DNA from: JARBUG01 sp035628915
GTDB taxonomy: Bacteria > Bacillota > Sulfobacillia > Symbiobacteriales > Symbiobacteriaceae
Assembly (NCBI GenBank): GCA_035628915.1
Contig: DASPIW010000057.1
Span: 124,001-188,000 of the forward strand
Length of the DNA: 64,000 nt
Direction: 5' to 3'
Shown here: in pieces, positions 42,303-48,782 of the stretch
Layout of the letters: every line of letters starts with the position of its first letter
How positions within the stretch are numbered: the first letter of the stretch is position 1
Position numbers and translations under genes: made by a program
The notes under the pieces: model-generated
Seen by the model: the letters and a program-made list of their open reading frames with translations, nothing else
Databases searched by the model: none
Told to the model about the DNA's origin: nothing

Positions 42303-42821
42303 CTAGAGCAGGTCTTCGAGCAGCCCCGGAATTGGCTGCACCACCACCCGTCCTCCGGCCAGGTCGACTTCCTTGACGAAGGTCTTGACCGCGGGCACCA
42401 TGTAGCGCTTGCGCGGCGCCGTCTCCACGACATAGATGTCGTGGGCCGGACTGTCGGTCGTCACGTCGACCAGTATGCCCAGAAGCTTGCCCTCCGGATC
42501 GACCACATCCAGCCCGATCAGGTCAAAGACGTAGTAATGCCCTTCGGGCAGCGGGTGAACTTCCGACTTGGGCACTTGCACATACTGCAGGCGCAGCTTC
42601 TCCGCCTGATCCCGGTCCTCGACGCCGTCGATTTGCAGGATGATCAGGTTCTTGACCGCGCCCCGGCAGCGAACCCCGACGGGCCGCGCATCGGGCCCGA
42701 GCAGGACCCGGCGCAGCGTCGTGAAGCGCTCCGGAAAGTCGGTCAGCGGATATACCCGCACCTCGCCCCGCACGCCGTGCGGGGCGGTAATCTGTCCGAT
42801 CTTGATCAAATCAGCGGTCAC
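42303..42821 (-). CDS. rimM: Ribosome maturation factor RimM
   Basis: RimM binds the 30S head and assists 16S rRNA processing near S19. The 172-residue protein has the N-terminal RimM domain (IKIGQITAPHGVRGEVRVYPLTDFPERF) and the C-terminal PRC-barrel (about 98-170) with HYYVFDLIGLDVVDPEGKLLG and the ending EVDLAGGRVVVQPIPGLLEDL. Length is normal. It starts directly after the ylqD stop. The usual downstream partner trmD follows after a terminator-like stem and a repeat. Confidence 0.96.
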   Translation of the reverse strand: MTADLIKIGQITAPHGVRGEVRVYPLTDFPERFTTLRRVLLGPDARPVGVRCRGAVKNLIILQIDGVEDRDQAEKLRLQYVQVPKSEVHPLPEGHYYVFDLIGLDVVDPEGKLLGILVDVTTDSPAHDIYVVETAPRKRYMVPAVKTFVKEVDLAGGRVVVQPIPGLLEDLL

Positions 42822-43232
42822 CTAGGCTTCACCCCGGCGGATGGCAATCACCTTGCCGTCTTCCACCACAACCTCCAGGGAGACGAGGGCGTCGTAGTCG
42901 TCGCCCACGTCGATCGTTGCCAGGGACTGGGCAGTCCCCTGAACGACTTCAGATCCCATGGGCAGGGCCTGGATCGCCTGCAGCTCTTCGTGGATCTGCG
43001 CCTTCTTGTCGGCCCGCTTGGCCTTCTCCTGCTCCACGAGCTGACGCAACTGCATCTGCTGCTGGGCGGAAATGGTCGCGGTCAACTGCGCACGCTTGAC
43101 CTGGGACTCAAGCTGCTGCATTTCGTCGTCGATCATCTGCATGGCGGCATGCAGTTCGTTGGCCAGGCGGACCTTGAGGCCCTCGGTCACCTTGGCCTTA
43201 ATCGTTACCGGGCGAAGAATTTGAATGCTCAC
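42822..43232 (-). CDS. ylqD: YlqD-family protein
   Basis: This 136-residue protein belongs to the YlqD family of unknown function, found between khpA and rimM in many Firmicutes. It begins IQILRPVTIKAKVTEGLK and has a long central coiled coil (about residues 25-85, rich in Gln, Glu and Lys). It ends with a small beta region (LVSLEVVVEDGKVIAIRRGEA). The start overlaps the khpA stop by 4 bp. Context suggests a ribosome- or RNA-related role, but none is proven. Confidence 0.88.
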   Translation of the reverse strand: MSIQILRPVTIKAKVTEGLKVRLANELHAAMQMIDDEMQQLESQVKRAQLTATISAQQQMQLRQLVEQEKAKRADKKAQIHEELQAIQALPMGSEVVQGTAQSLATIDVGDDYDALVSLEVVVEDGKVIAIRRGEA

Positions 43233-43462
43233 GGCATGAACTCCACGGAGACCCGGCGGCCATCTTTGACCGCGGCGGCCTTGACCACCGTCCGGATCGC
43301 CTTGGCGACCTTGCCCTGACGGCCGATCACTTTGCCCATATCCCCCTCCGCCACCCTGACCTCAAGGGTAACGGCACGGGGGGATTCGACGGCAGTAACC
43401 GTCACTTGTTGCGGATGCTCGACCAGGCCGGTAACCAGCACCTCTACCAGTTCCTTCAGCAT
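43229..43462 (-). CDS. khpA: KH-domain RNA-binding protein KhpA
   Basis: KhpA is a small single-KH-domain RNA-binding protein, a partner of KhpB in several Gram-positive bacteria. The 77-residue protein has the KH signature with the RNA-contacting loop GRQG in GKVIGRQGKVAKAIRTVV (about residues 44-61) and the conserved C-terminus DGRRVSVEFMP. Position between rpsP and ylqD is conserved. It overlaps ylqD by 4 bp. Confidence 0.95.
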   Translation of the reverse strand: MLKELVEVLVTGLVEHPQQVTVTAVESPRAVTLEVRVAEGDMGKVIGRQGKVAKAIRTVVKAAAVKDGRRVSVEFMP

Positions 43463-43490
43463 GGTATTACCCCCTGAATTGGACGGGGAT

Positions 43491-43757
43491 TTACTTCTTG
43501 CTCTCGTCGTACTTCTTCATGATCCCCTGCTTGGAGAACATGGAGCGGACGGTGTCGGTCGGGGTGGCGCCGTTGGCGAGCCACTTCAGGGCCTTCTCCT
43601 CGTCGATCTGGACGATCGCGGGGTTCTTGGTCGGGTTGTAGTAGCCCAACTCTTCCACGAAACGGCCGTCGCGGGGCGAGGTGGCTTCGGCAACGACAAA
43701 CCGATAGAACGGAGCCTTCTTCATGCCCATGCGCTTCAGGCGGATCTTCAAAGCCAT
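43491..43757 (-). CDS. rpsP: 30S ribosomal protein S16
   Basis: S16 is an early assembly protein of the 30S subunit. From the ATG at 43757 with GGAGG 9 bases upstream it has 88 residues. The sequence KIRLKRMGMKKAPFYRFVVAEATSPRDGRFVEELGYYNP is diagnostic. It is followed by the usual ALKWLANGATPTDTVRSMF. It heads the rpsP-khpA-ylqD-rimM group, about 90 bp after ffh. Confidence 0.98.
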   Translation of the reverse strand: MALKIRLKRMGMKKAPFYRFVVAEATSPRDGRFVEELGYYNPTKNPAIVQIDEEKALKWLANGATPTDTVRSMFSKQGIMKKYDESKK

Positions 43758-43846
43758 GTGATTCATCCTCCTCAAATTTGAAGGGTTATACCCTAATGGA
43801 GTCCGTGTATAGCCAGGGCGGGTGCCCGGGGTCCCATGCCACATGA

Positions 43847-45229
43847 TTACCGCTTGCCAAACGGCCCGGGGAAGCCGCCGCCCATGCCGGGCAGCTTGGG
43901 GAAACCCTTCCCCTTCCCTTTCTTCATCATCTTGTCCATGACGCCGAGTTGCTTCATCATCTTCTTGCTTTGCTCGAACTGCTTCATCAGCCGGTGGACT
44001 TCGGCGATGGGGCGGCCCGAGCCCTTGGCGATGCGCTCACGCCGTCGAACGTTGATGATCTCGGGGTGGCGCCGTTCTTTTGGCGTCATCGACAGGATCA
44101 TGGCCTCGACGTGGGCCATCTCCTTCTCATCGATGTTAATATCTTTCATTTGGGCGCCCAGGCCGGGGATCAGCTTCAGAATGTCCTGCAAGGGACCCAT
44201 ACGCTTCATGGCCCGCATTTGCTCCAGGAAATCCTCGAAGTCGAACTCGGCCTTCATCATCTTCTTGGCCATCTCTTCGGCCTTTTTCTGATCGATCTGC
44301 TCCTGAGCTTTCTCAATCAGCGTCAGGACGTCGCCCATGTTCAGGATGCGCTGGGCCATGCGATCCGGGTGGAACGCCTCCAGCGCCTCCACCTTCTCGC
44401 CAACGCCCACAAACTTGATGGGCTTGCCCGTCACCTGCCGGACGGAGAGGGCGGCGCCGCCGCGGGTGTCGCCATCCAACTTGGTTAGCATGACGCCGGT
44501 GATGCCCAGCTTTTCGTTGAAATGCTCGGCAACGGTGACGGCGTCCTGGCCGGTCATGGCGTCGACCACCAGCAGGATTTCGTGGGGATTGACAGCTTCC
44601 TTGATCTGCTGCAGTTCGCCCATCAGCTCTTCGTCAATGTGCAGGCGCCCGGCCGTGTCGAGCAGGATCACGTCGCGGTGGTGCTCGGCGGCATAGGCAA
44701 AGCCGCCCCGCACGATCTCCACCGGACGAACCCGATCGCCCATGGAGAAGACCGGCACATCCACTTTCTGGCCCATCACTTCCAACTGCTTGATGGCAGC
44801 CGGCCGGTAGATGTCCGCCGCCACCAGCAGTGGCTTCTTGCCGTCTTTTTTCAGCTTCAGCGCCAGTTTGGCGGCATGGGTCGTCTTGCCGGCGCCCTGC
44901 AGGCCGCAAAGCATGATGATCGTCGGCGGGCGGTCGGCCATGTTCAGGCCCTCGTTGGCGCCGCCCATCAGGGCCGTCAGCTCTTCGTAGACGATCTTGA
45001 CGACCATCTGCCCGGGGTTGAGCGTCTCCATGACTTCCTGCCCAATGGCCCGCTCCTTGACTTTGGCCACAAATGCCTTGACGACTTTAAAGTTGACGTC
45101 CGCCGCAAGCAGGGCCATGCGAATCTCTTGCATGGCTTCGGTTACATCGGCCTCGGTCAGCTTGCCTTTGCCCCGCAGACGGGCAAACGCGTTCGTCAGT
45201 CTCTCGGTCAGCGACTCAAACATCGCCAC
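43847..45229 (-). CDS. ffh: Signal recognition particle GTPase Ffh
   Basis: Ffh binds signal sequences and, with 4.5S/scRNA and FtsY, targets proteins to the membrane. The 460-residue protein has the N-domain helices and the G-domain P-loop GLQGAGKT (about residues 109-116). Further GTPase motifs are DTAGRLHID and TKLDGDTRGG. The Met-rich M-domain ends in MKQLGVMDKMMKKGKGKG and a Gly/Pro/Phe-rich tail. The start is GTG. It lies 27 bp after ylxM, under the same promoter. Confidence 0.98.
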   Translation of the reverse strand: MAMFESLTERLTNAFARLRGKGKLTEADVTEAMQEIRMALLAADVNFKVVKAFVAKVKERAIGQEVMETLNPGQMVVKIVYEELTALMGGANEGLNMADRPPTIIMLCGLQGAGKTTHAAKLALKLKKDGKKPLLVAADIYRPAAIKQLEVMGQKVDVPVFSMGDRVRPVEIVRGGFAYAAEHHRDVILLDTAGRLHIDEELMGELQQIKEAVNPHEILLVVDAMTGQDAVTVAEHFNEKLGITGVMLTKLDGDTRGGAALSVRQVTGKPIKFVGVGEKVEALEAFHPDRMAQRILNMGDVLTLIEKAQEQIDQKKAEEMAKKMMKAEFDFEDFLEQMRAMKRMGPLQDILKLIPGLGAQMKDINIDEKEMAHVEAMILSMTPKERRHPEIINVRRRERIAKGSGRPIAEVHRLMKQFEQSKKMMKQLGVMDKMMKKGKGKGFPKLPGMGGGFPGPFGKR

Positions 45230-45256
45230 AGCTGCATCACCCCTTTGTGGGTGGAA

Positions 45257-45580
45257 TTACTCCGTCTTGACCGCCTCGAGGATCGCCCGGGCCGATGCCA
45301 GATCGCCGCGGTCCAGCGCCTCTTCAAGCCGGGTCAGCCGCTCCTGCCGCTGCCGGTACTCCCGCACAAAGCCCAGCTTCGCTTCGTACTCGTAGAGCGC
45401 CGCGTCGGCACGTTTGATCAGGTCGTGGACGGCCTGCCGGCTGACGCCGCCGGCACCGGCAATCTCGGCCAACGACAGATCTTCCAGGTAATACGCCTGC
45501 ATGAGTTCCTGTTGCCGGTCCGTCAGGAGGGCGCCGTAGAAGTCGAAAAGCAGGGCCATATTCTCCAGGTCTTTCAACAC
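45257..45580 (-). CDS. ylxM: YlxM-family helix-turn-helix protein (SRP-operon regulator)
   Basis: YlxM/UPF0122 proteins are small helix-turn-helix factors encoded next to ffh; in streptococci the homologue modulates SRP. The 107-residue protein (GTG start, GGGGAGG site) has the family motif LLFDFYGALLTDRQQELMQAYYLEDLSLAEIA. A sigma-region-4-like HTH (GVSRQAVHDLIKRADAAL) and a C-terminal helical region follow. It is the first gene after a strong promoter that has an unusual palindromic spacer. Confidence 0.93.
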   Translation of the reverse strand: MLKDLENMALLFDFYGALLTDRQQELMQAYYLEDLSLAEIAGAGGVSRQAVHDLIKRADAALYEYEAKLGFVREYRQRQERLTRLEEALDRGDLASARAILEAVKTE

Positions 45581-45636
45581 CGCCGCCTCCCCGTGGACAC
45601 ACGCGCTGTCAAGGAAAACACCTGGACACCTTCATG

Positions 45637-45666
45637 AGTATAGGCCGGGAAGACCCGGCCTGTCAA
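45637..45666 (-). promoter_or_regulatory. ylxM-ffh promoter with a fully palindromic 18-bp spacer
   Basis: On the minus strand a perfect TTGACA (45661-45666) and TATACT (45637-45642) flank an 18-bp spacer. That spacer is the perfect dyad GGCCGGG-tctt-CCCGGCC. The predicted start point is about 50 bases before ylxM. The dyad could be an operator for a regulator acting between -10 and -35 (MerR-type regulators do so), or a structural feature affecting promoter strength. Confidence 0.75.
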
Positions 45667-46112
45667 GGGAAAGTGATTGACGGGAAAGGAAGGCTAACGA
45701 GTAAGCGTCGAGGGCGGCATCGTCGCAGCGTGTGCCGCAGTTTTCTCGGCAAACCCTGATCCACACGTGGAATTGAGCGGCGAACCGCTGGAAACTGGCA
45801 CCGATCAGTTCTGCGAACCCCCGCTTTCTCGCTTCACGGGGTCACGAACGGGTCCGCTGGGAAAAATGAGCCCTTTCTAGGGCGATGAGGCCGCCCCGAC
45901 ACGTAATTCGCCTGCGATTTCCCAACAACTCCGACCACACCGCGGGATAATAGCGACGAATCCAGATGAACGCCTTGAGCCATGGCCCGGCACCCCCTTG
46001 GCCCAGAAGTGGTCTGCGTTCTGGTTTGATGGCCATCAAACGATCCCAGACATGAAAGCAGCAGGTCGTCGGCATCCGATGGCCTGCTGGCATGTTCGTT
46101 AAGTAAAGGCAG
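45667..46112. other. About 450 bp without a recognised gene between the PfkB kinase and the ylxM promoter
   Basis: No frame has a convincing start and ribosome site. A minus-strand reading of about 70 codons near 45842-46060 (with WLKAFIWIRRYYPAVWSELLG) resembles no family I know and may be a decayed gene. A short stem GCCCT/AGGGC at 45870-45883 is followed on the minus strand by TCATTTTTC and could terminate the PfkB transcript. No tRNA, SRP RNA, tmRNA or RNase P RNA motif was seen. Confidence 0.5.
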
Positions 46113-47105
46113 CTAAATCTTGAACGAGGTCTGGCGGCTGGCGGCGGCGATTTCGCCCCACCCTTCCCACCTGTCGGCGGCAATGCGCTGCCGGATATCC
46201 CGGCAGACGGATTCCGTGCTGCTTACCGTCCAGGCCGCCACCCGGGCGGCAGCCTCCACGGCGCGCTTCAGCCCCGCCCCCGCTGCCAGGGCATGGCTCA
46301 GCCCAGCAACGAAGGCGTCGCCGGCGCCGGTCGTATCTACCACGTCAACGGGAAGGGCAGCAACATGGTAGGGCTCATCCCACCCGCGGGCCAAGGCGAC
46401 CGCTCCCTGCGCACCCAGGGTGATGACCGCCTGTTCCAACCCCAGGGCCAGCATCGCCTTCGCCGCTGCTCTAGCCGCCGGAATGGAGGAGATTGGCTTG
46501 CCGCCGACCAGCTCCTCGGCCTCAACCTGGTTACAAATGAACATGTTCAACAGCGGCAACAGGTCGGGCCGCCGACGGATGCACTCGAAGTTGCCAGGCA
46601 GGCCGACTACGGGTACACCGGCTGCAGTTGCGTCACAGAGGACGCTCTGGGCCAGCCTGTCTGAAAGGTCGAATTCGAGGACGGCCAGCTTGGCGTCGCG
46701 CAGAATTCGCTGACCATGCTTGGCCCATGCCTCTTCCATGTAGCGGGTGTCCGGCATCTGCGAAATGGAGCAAGCCAGGTCGCCGTCCCGGTGGAGAATC
46801 GCAACCCACATACCGTGGGCGTCAGGCGCTGCACTGACGTTGATGGCATCCACCTCGACGCCGGCTTCGTTGAGCCGGTGCAGCACCTCATGGCCGATGC
46901 CCCCTTCCTGTACAGAAGAGGCGAAGCGCACATCGGACCCCAGCAGGCCCATGGTCTCCGCAACGTTGCGGCCCACGCCGCCGTGGAAGAAGCGCGCGGT
47001 GCCGGGATTGCGGCCCCGGAAGTTAAGTTCGTATTTAGGGAAACACTTGAGGTCGACAAAGATGGTGCCCACCACGACGACCGGGGGCTTTCCTTTCGCA
47101 CTCAC
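46113..47105 (-). CDS. PfkB-family carbohydrate/nucleoside kinase
   Basis: This is a ribokinase-type kinase. From the GTG at 47105 with GGAAGGA upstream, 4 bases after the preceding stop, the protein has 330 residues. It has the PfkB N-terminal Gly motif (ARFFHGGVGRNVAETMGLLGSDV), central N-x-x-E type motif (ICNQVEAEELVGG) and the C-terminal signature VDVVDTTGAGDAFVAGLSHAL with the catalytic Asp. The substrate cannot be decided; sugar, nucleoside and pseudouridine kinases all fit. Coupling to a MazG-like gene hints at nucleotide metabolism. Confidence 0.85.
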   Translation of the reverse strand: MSAKGKPPVVVVGTIFVDLKCFPKYELNFRGRNPGTARFFHGGVGRNVAETMGLLGSDVRFASSVQEGGIGHEVLHRLNEAGVEVDAINVSAAPDAHGMWVAILHRDGDLACSISQMPDTRYMEEAWAKHGQRILRDAKLAVLEFDLSDRLAQSVLCDATAAGVPVVGLPGNFECIRRRPDLLPLLNMFICNQVEAEELVGGKPISSIPAARAAAKAMLALGLEQAVITLGAQGAVALARGWDEPYHVAALPVDVVDTTGAGDAFVAGLSHALAAGAGLKRAVEAAARVAAWTVSSTESVCRDIRQRIAADRWEGWGEIAAASRQTSFKI

Positions 47106-47109
47106 GGCA

Positions 47110-47430
47110 TTAGTCCTTCCTTTTCCAGCGGTCCTTGTCCCGCTCTTCGTACTTGGCAATGACCTTGCGGAAAGCATCTTCAAGGTCGACGTTCATCTGG
47201 TTGGCCATGGCGGTGAGCACGAAGAGGATGTCGCCCATCTCCATCGCGAGGTCGGCCGTCTCTTCGGTGGGCTTCTTGGTTTTGGGACCCCAGCGGTGAT
47301 TGATCTCCCGGGAAAGTTCGCCCACCTCTTCCGTCAGCCGGGCCAGGTTGGCCAGCGGATGCCAGTAGCCGAACGGCGCGATCCAGCGGTCGACTTCCTG
47401 CTGTACTTCCTTCAGATCCAGGGCGCCCAC
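47110..47430 (-). CDS. MazG-like nucleotide pyrophosphohydrolase
   Basis: This is an all-alpha NTP pyrophosphatase of the MazG superfamily, which hydrolyses NTPs (often non-canonical) to NMP and pyrophosphate. The acidic metal-binding pattern is in LARLTEEVGELSREINHRWG and then MEMGDILFVLTAMANQM. The C-terminal AFRKVIAKYEERDKDRW is also typical. The start is uncertain. A GTG at 47430 gives 106 residues and a family-like N-terminus, but GTG codons up to 47490 are in frame. The upstream ones lie inside a family C repeat arm. It overlaps none and precedes the PfkB gene by 4 bp. Confidence 0.82.
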   Translation of the reverse strand: MGALDLKEVQQEVDRWIAPFGYWHPLANLARLTEEVGELSREINHRWGPKTKKPTEETADLAMEMGDILFVLTAMANQMNVDLEDAFRKVIAKYEERDKDRWKRKD

Positions 47431-47458
47431 CTTCTTTCTGGGGACTGGGGCATTTTTC

Positions 47459-47526
47459 GCCACGGATTGCACGGAGTACACGGAGTGCACGGGTTAGTTC
47501 ATTAGATAATCCGTGTAATCCGTGGC
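47459..47526. repeat. Family C element, short form, at the MazG-like gene start
   Basis: The left arm GCCACGGATTGCACGG and right arm CCGTGTAATCCGTGGC are inverted copies matching at 15 of 16 positions, with a centre of about 36 bp. The element reaches into the possible 5' end of the MazG-like gene and lies 12 bp from the ftsY stop. Confidence 0.8.
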
Positions 47527-47537
47527 AAATATTCCCC

Positions 47538-48464
47538 TTATGCCTTCTCCACAGTGAACAAGGCATCCACAAAGGCGCCGGGGTCAAAGGGCTGCAGGTC
47601 GTCGAGCCGTTCGCCCACGCCGATAAACTTGACCGGTACGCCTTCCTGGTCCTTGACGGCCACCACGACGCCGCCCTTGGCGGTGCCGTCGAGCTTGGTC
47701 AGGGCAATGGCGCTCACGCCGGCGACTTCCTTGAAGAGCTTGGTCTGCTGCACGGCATTTTGGCCGGTAGTCGCATCCAGCACCAGCAGCGTCTCATGCG
47801 GTGCGTCCGGCAGCTCTTTTTGGATGACCCGCTTGATTTTGCGGAGCTCTTCCATCAAGTTGACTTTGTTGTGCAGCCGGCCGGCGGTGTCGATCAGCAC
47901 CACGTCGTAGCCCTGCTCGCGTGCGGCCTTGACACCGTCAAACGCCACGGCGGCCGGGTCGGAGCCCTCTTCGTGAGCCACCACGGGAACGTCGGCGCGA
48001 TCGCCCCAGATTTTCAGCTGGTCGATGGCCGCGGCCCGAAACGTGTCGGCGGCGGCCAATACGACCTTCAGACCGCGGTCGGCCCGTAGGTGCTGCGCCA
48101 GCTTACCGATGGTCGTCGTTTTGCCGACGCCGTTCACGCCGACGACGAGGATGACCGTCGGACCCGCAGCGGCCATGCGCAGGGGCTCCACCTGCTCGCC
48201 GAGCATGCCGGCGATCAGCTCCTTGAGCACTGGGAGCAGTTCTTCGCCGTTCTTCAGCCCGCGGGCGCGCACCTCGCTCCGCAGCTCCTGCACCAGCTTC
48301 ATGCTGGTTTCGACGCCGACATCGCCCTGAATCAGCGCTTCTTCCAACTCATCGAAAAGGTCGTCGTCGATCTTCCGAAAGGCGGACATGATGCTGGTCA
48401 CTTTATCCACCAGCGCCGCCTTGGTCTTGGACAGGCCTTCCTTCAACCGATCAAGGAATCCCAC
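47538..48464 (-). CDS. ftsY: Signal recognition particle receptor FtsY
   Basis: FtsY is the membrane-associated GTPase that receives SRP-ribosome complexes. The 308-residue protein has the N-domain helices and the P-loop GVNGVGKT (about residues 109-116). GTPase motifs are DTAGRLHNKVNLMEEL, TKLDGTAKGG and the C-terminal VGERLDDLQPFDPGAFVDALF. It lacks the long acidic A-domain of E. coli, as in Bacillus. It follows smc and a small membrane-peptide gene, separated by two family B repeats. Confidence 0.98.
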   Translation of the reverse strand: MGFLDRLKEGLSKTKAALVDKVTSIMSAFRKIDDDLFDELEEALIQGDVGVETSMKLVQELRSEVRARGLKNGEELLPVLKELIAGMLGEQVEPLRMAAAGPTVILVVGVNGVGKTTTIGKLAQHLRADRGLKVVLAAADTFRAAAIDQLKIWGDRADVPVVAHEEGSDPAAVAFDGVKAAREQGYDVVLIDTAGRLHNKVNLMEELRKIKRVIQKELPDAPHETLLVLDATTGQNAVQQTKLFKEVAGVSAIALTKLDGTAKGGVVVAVKDQEGVPVKFIGVGERLDDLQPFDPGAFVDALFTVEKA

Positions 48465-48510
48465 AGGACACGCCCCTCTTACCTTGGAGACTTGACACCA
48501 CTATTCTCTC

Positions 48511-48661
48511 CGCTTCGTCAGGCTCGAACCGTTTCCTTCGGCCAGAAGTTACGGACGGAAACGGTCCGACCCTTCCTTCAACTCCTCGTTTCGTCAGGCT
48601 CGAACCGTTTCCTTCGGCCAGAAGTTACGGACGGAAACGGTCCGACCCTTCCTTCAACTCC
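48511..48661 (-). repeat. Family B repeat, two tandem copies between the 39-codon gene and ftsY
   Basis: Two full units (about 48511-48585 and 48586-48661) are nearly identical, sharing the variants CCGTTTCCTTCGG and AGAAGTTACGG. The first in the transcribed direction begins directly at the stop of the 39-codon gene. Identity between the two units suggests recent duplication. Confidence 0.88.
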
Positions 48662-48781
48662 CTATATCCGGGTTCCCGGCAACAACCAGTTGAGGAACAT
48701 CTCAAAGAGCACCAGCGCCACCCCGATGACCAGCACAATCAGTAGGAAAACCCAGCGCCCGGGGCGTTTCTGCTCTTCCAC
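48662..48781 (-). CDS. 39-residue single-pass membrane peptide between smc and ftsY
   Basis: A GTG at 48781 begins one base after the smc TGA and is preceded by GGGAGGCGA at good spacing inside the end of smc. It encodes a basic N-terminus (EEQKRPGR), one hydrophobic helix (WVFLLIVLVIGVALVLFEMF) and a short tail ending GTRI. The charge pattern predicts an inside N-terminus. Tight coupling to smc and a clear membrane profile support a real gene. No family was recognised. Confidence 0.7.
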   Translation of the reverse strand: MEEQKRPGRWVFLLIVLVIGVALVLFEMFLNWLLPGTRI

Positions 48782-48782
48782 C

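Noticed and set aside
45842..46183. Minus-strand 113-codon frame downstream of the PfkB gene
   Set aside because: The start lies within the PfkB gene, there is no ribosome site, and no family was recognised. It could be a decayed gene, so the region is described as a gap.
48511..48661. Tandem family B units considered as a CRISPR-like array
   Set aside because: Only two adjoining units with no unique spacers, and no cas genes in the window.
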